From contig JASLJL010000175.1 in NCBI GenBank assembly GCA_030152405.1, positions 1 through 7,620 on the forward strand: a stretch of DNA of 7,620 nt. The letters run 5' to 3'. The position numbers and the translations under genes are program-made. The first letter of the stretch is position 1; each line of letters begins with the position of its first letter. Origin of the DNA: Gordonia sp. (in: high G+C Gram-positive bacteria). Lineage in GTDB: Bacteria > Actinomycetota > Actinomycetes > Mycobacteriales > Mycobacteriaceae. Below are positions 1 through 6,826 of this stretch, one piece after another. The notes beneath the pieces were generated by a model, which did no database searches, had not been told where the DNA came from, and saw only the letters and a program-made list of their open reading frames with translations.

Positions 1-1
1 G

Positions 2-928
2 ATGGCTCGGGCCGGCGTCAGCCTCGGCGGCTCCGCGGCGCACATCCCGCTGTGTCTCCCGTACCTCCTCAAGCACGCCAACGAGGAGCAGAAGCAGCGC
101 TGGCTGCCGGGCATGGCATCGGGTGAGACGATGTTCGCCATCGCCATGACCGAGCCGGGCACCGGTTCGGACCTCGCGGGCATGCGCACCACCGCCAAGC
201 TGACCGAGGACGGCACCCACTACGTCCTCAACGGCGCGAAGACCTTCATCACCGGCGGCGTGAACGCCGACCGCGTGATCGTCTGCGCCCGCACCTCGGC
301 TCCGAGCGAGAGCGACCGTCGTTTCGGCATCACGCTGCTCGTCGTCGACACGAAGACCAAGGGCTTCGAGATCGGCCGCAAGCTCGACAAGCTCGGCCTG
401 CGCACCTCGGACACCGCCGAGCTGTCGTTCACCGACGTGCTGGTGCCGGTCGAAGATCTGCTCGGCGAGGAGAACCAGGGCTTCTACTACCTCGGGCAGC
501 ATCTCCCCCGCGAGCGCCTGTCGATCGCTGTCGGCGCATACGCGCAGGCCGTCGCCGCCATCCGCTTTGCGAAGGACTACACCCTCGAGCGCAACGTGTT
601 CGGTAAGCCGGTCGCGGCGTTCCAGAACACCAAGTTCGAGCTGGCCGCGTGCCAGGCGCAGGCCGACGCGATGGAGGCCGTGGTCGACCGCGCACTCGAG
701 GCCTACGACCGCAAGGAGCTCAGCGCGGCCGACGCCGCATCGGCGAAGCTGTTCTGCACCGAGGCCGCTGCCGACATCATCGATCGCTGCCTCCAGTTGC
801 ACGGCGGGTACGGCTACATGAACGAGTACCCGATCGCGCGCCTGTACGCCGACAACCGCGTCAACCGCATCTACGGCGGCACGAGCGAAGTCATGCGCTC
901 GATCATCGCCAAGAACATGGGCCTCTAG
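2..928 (+). CDS. Acyl-CoA dehydrogenase, 5'-truncated by the window edge
   Basis: Flavoprotein of fatty-acid or branched-chain acyl-CoA beta-oxidation: it makes the alpha,beta double bond in acyl-CoA and passes electrons to ETF. The visible 308 residues run to a TAG stop; family members are about 380-390 residues, so roughly 75 N-terminal residues lie upstream, and the ATG at position 2 is probably internal. Seen: the FAD/substrate signature AMTEPGTGSD (residues 48-57), the middle beta domain (about 60-155), the C-terminal helical domain with RNVFGKPVAAFQ (197-208), QLHGGYGY (265-272) and IYGGTSEVMR (290-299). The residue that is the catalytic Glu in medium-chain enzymes (YEGT) is Gly292 here. 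Glu171 in PRERL aligns with the helix-G catalytic Glu of isovaleryl-CoA and long-chain dehydrogenases, so the enzyme should be active and of that subgroup. The exact substrate cannot be told. The gene ends 18 nt before the next start. Confidence 0.93.
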   Translation: MARAGVSLGGSAAHIPLCLPYLLKHANEEQKQRWLPGMASGETMFAIAMTEPGTGSDLAGMRTTAKLTEDGTHYVLNGAKTFITGGVNADRVIVCARTSAPSESDRRFGITLLVVDTKTKGFEIGRKLDKLGLRTSDTAELSFTDVLVPVEDLLGEENQGFYYLGQHLPRERLSIAVGAYAQAVAAIRFAKDYTLERNVFGKPVAAFQNTKFELAACQAQADAMEAVVDRALEAYDRKELSAADAASAKLFCTEAAADIIDRCLQLHGGYGYMNEYPIARLYADNRVNRIYGGTSEVMRSIIAKNMGL

Positions 929-932
929 GGCC

Positions 933-946
933 TACACTCGGAGGGC
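933..946 (+). promoter_or_regulatory. Candidate -10 element just upstream of the YibE/F gene
   Basis: TACACT at 933-938 fits the actinobacterial -10 pattern TAnnnT and is followed by 8 nt before the GTG at 947. A GGAGGG stretch (940-945) looks like a Shine-Dalgarno site but sits only 1 nt from the GTG, too close to pair with a ribosome on that codon. Transcription starting at or just before the GTG is therefore the better reading. No convincing -35 is seen. Confidence 0.45.
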
Positions 947-2416
947 GTGAGCCACCGTCTGCCGGAACCCGATCCCCAGCCGGAGGTCTCGCGCCCTCCT
1001 CAGGCGCCTGTCCAGCCGCAGGCGCCCGTCCGACATCAGGCGCCTGTCCCACGTGAGACTCCCGTCGCTCCCCAGGCGCCCGTCGATCACGGACACCATC
1101 ACCATCATCACTCGCACGGCGGAGACATCCCCGGGGTCCTCACCCGGTTCGCGAAACCCGCCGTCGTCGTCACCCTCGCCGTGGCCGCGGCGCTGGTCGC
1201 CATCGGCGCGTTCCTGACGTGGCCGTCGGACGCCTCGCATCCGATCCCGCTGCAGTATCGGTCGTCCGACGGTGGGCCGCTCAAGGTGTACGACGCCACC
1301 GTCGTCGCACAGAACCGGACCGACTGCTCGTCGGTGGACGCGGGCGTCGCGAGCAGCGAGTTCCCCCAGATCCCGACCACCGGCGGGCCCTGCATCGCGT
1401 CCGTGCTGAAGTTGACGTCGGGCCCGGACGAGGGCAAGTACGCGGTCGTGTCGATCCCGACCAACAAGGCCCAGGACGGCTCCGGGCCGGACTCTGGAGC
1501 ACAGCCCGCCGGCGCTCCCGACGATCCGCAGCCCGGTCAGCCGAAGCTGGCCGTCGACGACTCCATCAAGGTCAGTGCCATGCCCGACGCGGGCGGCGAC
1601 CAGTCCGCGACGAGCGTTCATTACGCGTTCTACGACTACGCCCGCGGCACGCCGCTCATCTTCTGGGCCGTCGCGTTCGTTCTAGCCGTCGTCGTGGTGG
1701 CGACCTGGCGCGGTCTGCGCGCGATCATCGGGTTGGCGATCGCGTTCGCGGTGCTCGGATTCTTCACACTGCCGTCGATCCTGGACGGCAACGACGTGGT
1801 GGTCGTCGCGATCACCTCGGCCGCCGCGATCTTGTTCGCCGTCCTCTACCTGGCGCACGGACTGAACCTGCGGACCAGTGCGGCGCTCGTCGGGACGTTG
1901 CTGTCGCTCGTCGTCGCGGGATTGTTGAGCAGCGCGGCGATCGCGTCGCTCTCGCTGACCGGTCTGTCGACGTCGTCCACGATGAGTCTGCAGATGTATC
2001 AGGGCACCATCTCACTGCGCGGACTTCTTCTCGCAGGCTTCGTGATCGGAACCCTGGGTGTCCTGAACGACGTGACGATCACGCAGGCGTCGGCGACGTT
2101 CGAACTCGCCGCGGTGCCCGGCCAGACTCGGCTGGGCGCGTTCCGAGCCGCCATGCGCGTCGGACGCGATCACATCGCCAGCACCGTGTACACGCTGGTC
2201 TTCGCCTATGCGGGCAGCGCACTCCCCCTGCTCCTCCTATTTTCGGTGGCCGCACAACCGGTGTCGTCGCTGTTGACCTCGGAGGAGGTCGCGATCGAGC
2301 TGGCGCGAGCCTTTGTCGGCGGCATCGCGCTCGCGTTGTCGGTGCCCCTGACCACGGCGGTGGCCGCCGCGCTCGTCGTACCGGGCGCGAAGGCGACGGA
2401 CGTCACGTCTGCTTGA
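947..2416 (+). CDS. YibE/F family polytopic membrane protein with repeat/His-rich N-terminus
   Basis: A 489-residue membrane protein that I assign to the YibE/F-like family (function not established) from its architecture and the conserved core GTLGVLNDVTITQAS (368-382, Asp375). Order: a Pro/Gln-rich N-terminus with five hexapeptide repeats (19-48), an eight-His cluster (H48, H50-55, H57), a first TM helix (about 71-92), a soluble, probably extracytoplasmic domain (about 95-235) with two cysteines (C127, C149) that could form a disulfide, then about seven TM helices (237-254, 258-276, 284-304, 308-338, 358-375, 411-436, 455-478). The GTG start is chosen because it is the first in-frame start, includes the low-complexity N-terminus and has a -10-like hexamer 8 nt upstream. 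The His cluster suggests metal binding on the cytoplasmic side, but this is inference. It is followed by 38 nt holding the mmpL promoter, so it is probably its own transcription unit. Confidence 0.85.
   Translation: MSHRLPEPDPQPEVSRPPQAPVQPQAPVRHQAPVPRETPVAPQAPVDHGHHHHHHSHGGDIPGVLTRFAKPAVVVTLAVAAALVAIGAFLTWPSDASHPIPLQYRSSDGGPLKVYDATVVAQNRTDCSSVDAGVASSEFPQIPTTGGPCIASVLKLTSGPDEGKYAVVSIPTNKAQDGSGPDSGAQPAGAPDDPQPGQPKLAVDDSIKVSAMPDAGGDQSATSVHYAFYDYARGTPLIFWAVAFVLAVVVVATWRGLRAIIGLAIAFAVLGFFTLPSILDGNDVVVVAITSAAAILFAVLYLAHGLNLRTSAALVGTLLSLVVAGLLSSAAIASLSLTGLSTSSTMSLQMYQGTISLRGLLLAGFVIGTLGVLNDVTITQASATFELAAVPGQTRLGAFRAAMRVGRDHIASTVYTLVFAYAGSALPLLLLFSVAAQPVSSLLTSEEVAIELARAFVGGIALALSVPLTTAVAAALVVPGAKATDVTSA
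1001..1090 (+). repeat. Five 18-bp tandem repeats coding QAPVxx
   Basis: Units begin at 1001, 1019, 1037, 1055 and 1073 and encode QAPVQP, QAPVRH, QAPVPR, ETPVAP and QAPVDH. Units 1, 2, 3 and 5 share the DNA core CAGGCGCC; unit 4 has diverged. The array stays in frame and leads directly into the histidine cluster. It resembles a flexible spacer that grew by slippage or unequal exchange. Confidence 0.85.
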
Positions 2417-2418
2417 GG

Positions 2419-2454
2419 TTGCAGAGAAACTGTTACTGACTAACAATCGTTAGC
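2419..2454 (+). promoter_or_regulatory. Candidate mmpL-tetR promoter, leaderless
   Basis: TTGCAG (2419-2424) as -35 is separated by 17 nt from AACAAT (2442-2447) as -10, and 7 nt then lead to the ATG at 2455. That spacing puts the transcription start on the A of the start codon. No purine-rich Shine-Dalgarno sequence lies in the 5-12 nt window upstream of the ATG, supporting a leaderless mRNA. The -10 matches consensus at 4 of 6 positions and the -35 only at its TTG, so spacing carries most of the argument. Confidence 0.5.
2432..2453. promoter_or_regulatory. Candidate TetR-family operator: two overlapping palindromes
   Basis: CTAACAATCGTTAG (2440-2453) is a 14-bp palindrome with 12 of 14 positions symmetric. 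It overlaps a second inverted repeat, GTTA-N5-TAAC (2432-2444), giving three half-sites in 22 bp. Size and symmetry suit a homodimeric TetR-family protein, and such a gene lies directly downstream of mmpL. The sites cover the proposed -10 and end one base before the mmpL ATG, so binding would block transcription. The AT-rich makeup contrasts with the surrounding GC-rich DNA. The regulator-operator pairing is inferred. Confidence 0.65.
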
Positions 2455-4692
2455 ATGTCATCGATTCTGTTCCGCGTAGGACGCTTCTCGTTCCGGCACA
2501 AGTGGTGGGTCATCACCGCGTGGCTGGCGGCGCTCGTCGCCATCGTCGCCGCGGTCGGCGCGCTGCAGCCCAAGTTCTCTCAGGACTTCGAGTTGCCGGG
2601 CACCGACGGCGGCACCGCCATGACGCAGATGGCCGACTACTTCCCGGCCGTCAACGAGGCCCAGTCGGAGTCGAACACGCTGGTCTTCGTCGCTGCCGAC
2701 GACGGGCTGGCCAATCACCGCGCCGAGGTCGATTCGCTCGTCGCCGATCTGTCCAAGCTGCCCGAGGTGGTCAACTCGCCGGAGGCGCCGCTGGCCAACC
2801 CGCTCACCATCGCCGAGAAGATGCCCGCCGCGGCGTCGCAGGTGATCGGTGACGACGGCCGCGTCGGACGCATCTCGGTGCACCAGGCCATCAACGTCCA
2901 GGACCTGACGGCTGAGGACAAGACGAACCTCAAGGACATCCTCGAACGCCACCGCGTCGACGGCCTCAAGGTCGAGGCGCAGGGCGGCGCGATGAACGCG
3001 CAGGAGGCCGGCGGCACCGCCGAGGTCGCCAGCCTCGGACTCGCATTCGTCATCATGATCGTCGCGTTCGGCGTGCTCGTCGCCGCATTCATCCCGCTGA
3101 TCACCGCCATCGTCGGCGTCGGCATCACCTTCATGCTGGTCACCCTGGCCGCCGAAGTCATCTCGATCAACGTCTCCGCGACCGGCATCATCATGATGCT
3201 CGGCATCGCGGTCTCCATCGACTACGCGCTGTTCATCGTCTCGCGATACCGGTCGGAGGTCAGCCGCGGAGGCGATCGGGCCGACGCCGCCGGACGAGCC
3301 GTCGGCACGGCCGGCAGTGCCGTCGTCTTCGCAGGTCTGACGGTCATGATCGCCGTCGCGGCACTCGCCGTGATCGGTCTGCCGTTCATCACCCAGATGG
3401 GTCTGGGCGCCGCGCTCGCCGTGTTCGTCGCCGTGTTCGCCGCACTCACATTCATCCCGGCACTGCTCGGCGCATTCGGCCGGTTCGCCTTCGCCGGCCG
3501 GATCCCGTGGATCAAGAACGCCGAGGAGAACGAGGAGTCGAACCCGCTGGGCGTGCGCTTCGGCCGCACCATCGTGAAGCGTCCGCTGCCGTTCATCATC
3601 GTCGGTCTCGCCGTCCTGATCCTCGCCGCGATTCCGATCAAGGGCCTGCAACTGGGCCTGTCGATGGACTCCGACGATCAGGTGGCCGCGCATGAGCTGG
3701 CCACGCAGGGCTTCGGCGCAGGCGTCGGCGGCGAGCTGTACGTCGTCGTCCACACCGACAAGGGCACCGTCGACACCGCCGTCACCACGGCGGTCGGTGA
3801 GATCCAGAAACTGCCCAACGTGGTCCTGCCCGAGCAGATCTCGTGGATGGGCAACGGCTCGGACCCGAAGAATCCGAATGCGAACGCGAACACCGCGCTC
3901 GTCGTCGTCACCCCGGACAGCTCGCCGTCGTCCACCGAGACGCACGACTTGGTCGAGAAGATCCGCGACCTGTCGCCGACCATCGAGGCCAAGGGCGCCG
4001 AGATCCACGTCGGCGGTCAGACCGCGATCATGTCCGACCTCTCGGCCAAGCTCGACAAGGCGTTCATCCCGTATCTGCTCGTCGTGGTGGGCCTGGCGTT
4101 CCTGATCATGATCGGTGTGTTCCGGTCGATCTGGGTTCCGCTCATCGGAACGCTCGGATTCGTGTTCTCGGTCCTCGCGACCTTCGGCATCACCTCGTGG
4201 ATCTTCACCGACGGCGCGTTCAACCTGATCGCCCACCCGAAGCCGCTGCTCTCGTTCCTGCCGATCTTCCTGGTGGGCGTGGTGTTCGGCTTGGCGATGG
4301 ACTACCAGGTGTTCCTGGTGACCCGCATGCGTGAGGAGTTCATGCACGGCATGAGCGCCAAGGACGCGATCATCGCGGGCTACCGGCACGGCGCCCGAGT
4401 GGTCACGACGGCCGCGGTAATCATGATCTGCGTGTTCGCGTCGTTCATGCTCGGCCCGGACACCACCACCAAGATGATGGGCTTCGCTCTCGCGATCGCC
4501 GTCTTCTTCGACGCCTTCATCATCCGCATGACGGTGGTCCCCGCCGTCATCGCGATGCTGGGCGACCGCGCGTGGGGTCTGCCGAAGTGGCTCGACAAGG
4601 CAGTCGTCGACTTCGACATCGAGGGCAGCAAGGTGCGCGACCGCGGCGTCGAAACCACGGTCGACGCGGAGAGCCCCGCCGAGGTCAAGTAG
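2455..4692 (+). CDS. MMPL family (RND superfamily) transporter
   Basis: A 745-residue inner-membrane, proton-driven exporter of the MMPL family; relatives move lipids, siderophores or drugs. Seen: TM1 (about 16-36), a first periplasmic domain (about 40-190), TM2-6 (194-213, 215-237, 241-264, 286-310, 316-340), a charged cytoplasmic loop (345-375), TM7 (378-396), a second periplasmic domain (400-535) and TM8-12 (538-704). Both Asp-Tyr pairs of the proton relay are present: D256-Y257 in SIDYALF and D616-Y617 in AMDYQVF, matching the paired Asp-Tyr residues known from MmpL3. The C-terminal tail is short, unlike the long one of MmpL3, so it is more like the general regulator-linked MMPL exporters. 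The ATG at 2455 gives the usual N-terminus (short basic stretch, then TM1). Its promoter carries a palindromic operator and tetR follows by 2 nt, suggesting repression relieved by the substrate or a metabolite. The substrate is unknown. Confidence 0.95.
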   Translation: MSSILFRVGRFSFRHKWWVITAWLAALVAIVAAVGALQPKFSQDFELPGTDGGTAMTQMADYFPAVNEAQSESNTLVFVAADDGLANHRAEVDSLVADLSKLPEVVNSPEAPLANPLTIAEKMPAAASQVIGDDGRVGRISVHQAINVQDLTAEDKTNLKDILERHRVDGLKVEAQGGAMNAQEAGGTAEVASLGLAFVIMIVAFGVLVAAFIPLITAIVGVGITFMLVTLAAEVISINVSATGIIMMLGIAVSIDYALFIVSRYRSEVSRGGDRADAAGRAVGTAGSAVVFAGLTVMIAVAALAVIGLPFITQMGLGAALAVFVAVFAALTFIPALLGAFGRFAFAGRIPWIKNAEENEESNPLGVRFGRTIVKRPLPFIIVGLAVLILAAIPIKGLQLGLSMDSDDQVAAHELATQGFGAGVGGELYVVVHTDKGTVDTAVTTAVGEIQKLPNVVLPEQISWMGNGSDPKNPNANANTALVVVTPDSSPSSTETHDLVEKIRDLSPTIEAKGAEIHVGGQTAIMSDLSAKLDKAFIPYLLVVVGLAFLIMIGVFRSIWVPLIGTLGFVFSVLATFGITSWIFTDGAFNLIAHPKPLLSFLPIFLVGVVFGLAMDYQVFLVTRMREEFMHGMSAKDAIIAGYRHGARVVTTAAVIMICVFASFMLGPDTTTKMMGFALAIAVFFDAFIIRMTVVPAVIAMLGDRAWGLPKWLDKAVVDFDIEGSKVRDRGVETTVDAESPAEVK

Positions 4693-4694
4693 TC

Positions 4695-5327
4695 GTGCCG
4701 TCTCACGTTTCGATCTCCGCCGCGGCCCCGAGGGACTCCTCGGGGCCGCGTCCCGGTCTGAGGGAGCGCAACAAGGCGCGCACCCGCAACGCGATCCGCA
4801 CCGCCGCGATGGAATTGTTCGAACGGCAGGGCTACACCGCCACCACCGTCGCCCAGATCGCGGAGGCCGCGGAGGTCTCGCACACCACCTTCTTCCGCTA
4901 CTTCCAGAGCAAGGAGCAGGTGGTCCTCAAGGACGATCTCGACCAGGCCGATCGGAACGCGATGCTCGCGTCCATCGAACCCGGCCTCGGCCGCTTCGAT
5001 CTGCTTCGCCGCATCGTCACCGACATGTTCGAGGTCGCGTCGAACGACGAGTGGGCGTCGAACATGGCCCGGTATCGCCTCATCCAGACCGAGCCCGCAC
5101 TGTTCGCGGCGCACCAGACCGAGTCAGACGCGGTGATGACCGAGACGATCGGGTTCATCGCCGACTACCTCGGCGTAGAGGCCGACGACCTGCGTCTTCG
5201 CGTCTTCGTCGCCGCGGTGACCGGCGCACTGTTCCATGTCGTCGACCACACCGGCAACGGCGAGATCCCGACGCTCGCGGAATGCATCGAGGCGATCGAT
5301 CTCCTCGAGGCGGGACTTCCCGTATAG
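4695..5327 (+). CDS. TetR/AcrR family transcriptional regulator
   Basis: A 210-residue DNA-binding repressor, of usual length for the family. After a 20-residue Ala/Pro/Ser leader come the basic helix GLRERNKARTRNAIRTAAME (21-40) and the helix-turn-helix with TVAQIAEAAEVSHTTFFRYF (51-70); the remainder is the helical ligand-binding/dimer domain. The start is the GTG 2 nt after the mmpL stop; GAGG at 4681-4684, inside mmpL, may serve as ribosome site at 10 nt. An in-frame ATG at 4572 lies deep in mmpL and would add a basic shadow peptide. No ATG, GTG or TTG start occurs between the leader and the first helix, so the GTG is favoured. Tight coupling to mmpL suggests co-transcription and autoregulation through the palindromes at 2432-2453. 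A strong hairpin lies within codons 9-19. The ligand is unknown. Confidence 0.92.
   Translation: MPSHVSISAAAPRDSSGPRPGLRERNKARTRNAIRTAAMELFERQGYTATTVAQIAEAAEVSHTTFFRYFQSKEQVVLKDDLDQADRNAMLASIEPGLGRFDLLRRIVTDMFEVASNDEWASNMARYRLIQTEPALFAAHQTESDAVMTETIGFIADYLGVEADDLRLRVFVAAVTGALFHVVDHTGNGEIPTLAECIEAIDLLEAGLPV
4721..4750. terminator. Perfect GC-rich hairpin inside the tetR 5' codons, attenuator-like
   Basis: CGCGGCCCCGAGG (4721-4733) pairs perfectly with CCTCGGGGCCGCG (4738-4750) around a 4-nt loop, a 13-bp stem beginning 28 nt after the mmpL stop. There is no T-tract, so it is not a classical intrinsic terminator, though actinobacterial terminators often lack one. It lies within the proposed tetR reading frame. 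It could reduce read-through from mmpL into tetR, stabilise the 3' end of mmpL mRNA, or slow translation. Confidence 0.5.
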
Positions 5328-5332
5328 GGCAT

Positions 5333-5345
5333 TAGTCTGTTCGTC
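5333..5345 (+). promoter_or_regulatory. Candidate -10 element of the kinase gene, leaderless
   Basis: TAGTCT (5333-5338) fits TAnnnT and is followed by exactly 7 nt before the ATG at 5346. No Shine-Dalgarno sequence is visible in the 18-nt gap after tetR. The kinase mRNA may therefore start at its own ATG, separately from mmpL-tetR. No clear -35 was found. Confidence 0.5.
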
Positions 5346-6806
5346 ATGACAGACGCAGCCGATCGTTCCGGCGCCGTGATCGGCCCGTACCGTCTCGTCC
5401 GACTTCTCGGTCGGGGCGGTATGGGTGAGGTGTACGAGGCTCTCGACACCGCGAAGGACCGGACGGTGGCGCTCAAACTGCTGCCGCCGCACCTCGCGGA
5501 CGACGACCAGTTCCGCGCCCGATTCCTCCGAGAGTCGCAGACCGTCGCACGGCTCAACGATCCGCACGTGATCCCAATCCACGACTTCGGCGAGATCGAC
5601 GGTCAGCTTTACCTCGACATGCGGATCGTCCACGGCCGAGACCTGCGCAGTCTCATTCAAGATGCGCCGCTGCCGCCCGAGCGTGCCGTCGCTTTGGTCT
5701 CGCAGATCGCGGGCGCATTGGACGCCGCACACGCCTCCGGCCTGCTGCATCGGGATGTGAAGCCGGAGAACATCCTGGTCGGCGCCGACGACTTCGCCTA
5801 TCTCGTCGACTTCGGCATCGCCCAGTCCGCGGGCGCCACCAGGTTCACGCAGACCGGGTCCGCGGTCGGCTCGTTCGCGTACATGGCGCCGGAGCGGTTC
5901 GCCGACGGCGTGACACTGACCCCGGCGAGTGACGTGTACTCATTGGCCTGCGTCCTGTTCGAAGCGATCACCGGTGCCCCGCCGTACCCGTCGACGAGCT
6001 TCGAGCAGATCATCTCCGGACATCTGAGCCGTCCGATTCCGCCGACGGGGACGGTGCTCGATCCGGTCATCGCGGCGGGTGCGGTCAAAGATCCCGCCCA
6101 CCGCATCGGCACGTGCGGCGCGTTCGCCTCGGCGGCTCGCGACGCGCTCGCGGGTCGGCACACGCCGACGATGGTCGCTCCCGTCAGCCGGCCCCAGCCG
6201 CTGACGCAGTACCCGGCCGGGCCGCCGCCCAGCGCAGGTCAGGGACGACGGACCGCGCTGATCGCGACGGCCGTCGCCGCGATCGCTCTCCTCGCGGGCG
6301 GCGCGGCCGTGTGGCTGGCGACGAAGGACTCCGGCTCCGACGACTCCGCCTCGGCGGCGTCCACCACTGCTGTCACGACCGCCGCGTCCCCCAGAACGGT
6401 CACGCAGACGGCCACCGAGTCCGCCACCGACACCCCGACCGTCACGGTGAGCGCCCGCCCGACCACGCCTACACGCTCGGTGCACGACCTCGGGCTGTCG
6501 ACCCCGATCACTGTGCCCGCATGCGACGGCCAGAGCATTCTGATCGTGTTCAACGCATTCACTCCCGGGCGGTACGAGCAGCAGGTCGCATCGGCACTCG
6601 CGGCGAATCCGGGCGCGAAGTACCTGCGCACGGACGATTCGTGCGCGTCGATGCGGCAGCGGTACGACGACGGCAGCCCGATCTACGCCGTGTACTACGA
6701 GGATTCGTCACTCGCCGACACCTGTGCCCGCAAGGCCCGGGTCGGCGGCGCCGTGTATGCGAGGTATCTCGACGATTCGACTCCGGTCGGCACCGAGGTC
6801 TGCTGA
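5346..6806 (+). CDS. Receptor-type serine/threonine protein kinase (PknE/PknH-like catalytic domain)
   Basis: A 486-residue single-pass membrane kinase that phosphorylates proteins on Ser/Thr. The Hanks-type domain (about 14-270) has all key elements: Gly-rich loop GRGGMGEV (22-29), Lys44 in VALK, Glu63 of helix C, HRDVKPEN (135-142) with Asp137, DFG (155-157), activation-loop threonines T168 and T170, and MAPERF (180-185), which resembles the PknD/PknE/PknH group more than PknB. A Pro-rich juxtamembrane stretch (271-300) with a TPT motif follows, then RR and the TM helix (303-324). Outside are a Ser/Thr-rich linker (328-378), possibly glycosylated, and a compact domain (about 380-486) with four cysteines (C393, C433, C460, C486) that may form two disulfides. 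There are no PASTA repeats. The ligand is unknown. The gene starts 18 nt after tetR and ends 20 nt before the next gene. Confidence 0.95.
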   Translation: MTDAADRSGAVIGPYRLVRLLGRGGMGEVYEALDTAKDRTVALKLLPPHLADDDQFRARFLRESQTVARLNDPHVIPIHDFGEIDGQLYLDMRIVHGRDLRSLIQDAPLPPERAVALVSQIAGALDAAHASGLLHRDVKPENILVGADDFAYLVDFGIAQSAGATRFTQTGSAVGSFAYMAPERFADGVTLTPASDVYSLACVLFEAITGAPPYPSTSFEQIISGHLSRPIPPTGTVLDPVIAAGAVKDPAHRIGTCGAFASAARDALAGRHTPTMVAPVSRPQPLTQYPAGPPPSAGQGRRTALIATAVAAIALLAGGAAVWLATKDSGSDDSASAASTTAVTTAASPRTVTQTATESATDTPTVTVSARPTTPTRSVHDLGLSTPITVPACDGQSILIVFNAFTPGRYEQQVASALAANPGAKYLRTDDSCASMRQRYDDGSPIYAVYYEDSSLADTCARKARVGGAVYARYLDDSTPVGTEVC

Positions 6807-6813
6807 ACCACGG

Positions 6814-6826
6814 CACAATGGAGCCC
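6814..6826 (+). promoter_or_regulatory. Candidate -10 element of the last plus-strand gene
   Basis: CACAAT (6814-6819) is followed by exactly 7 nt before the ATG at 6827, the same spacing as at mmpL and the kinase gene. GGAG at 6820-6823 is only 3 nt from that ATG, short for a ribosome site. The hexamer lacks the first T of TAnnnT, so it is weaker than the site of the kinase gene. Co-transcription with the kinase remains possible. Confidence 0.4.

Noticed and set aside
1085..1120. Histidine cluster as a cloning tag artefact
   Set aside because: The run is interrupted (H-G-HHHHHH-S-H), lies within a native repeat context and uses mixed CAC/CAT codons; it looks natural.
932..1621. A 229-codon minus-strand open frame opposite the YibE/F N-terminus
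   Set aside because: It is Arg/Gly/Val-rich and mirrors the repeat region, with no recognisable motif and no ribosome site or promoter noted.
1219..2439. A 406-codon plus-strand open frame overlapping the YibE/F gene
   Set aside because: The product is extremely arginine-rich with no domain and no start signal; it is an out-of-frame shadow of the gene in the other frame.
2458..4389. A 643-codon open frame on the minus strand opposite the MMPL gene
   Set aside because: It is antisense to a clearly recognised transporter and its product is dominated by Asp, Arg, Gly, Glu and His with no hydrophobic core or known motif. This is the usual result of strong GC-third-position bias on the coding strand.
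4572..4694. Upstream in-frame ATG as the start of the tetR gene
   Set aside because: It would add 41 Arg/Gly-rich residues encoded inside mmpL, unlike any TetR N-terminus. The GTG at 4695, 2 nt after the mmpL stop, gives a normal 210-residue protein.
6113..6826. Long N-terminal extension of the last plus-strand gene into the kinase gene
   Set aside because: The extension is an Arg-rich out-of-frame reading of the kinase coding region. The recognisable TM anchor starts at ATG 6827 (or 6818).
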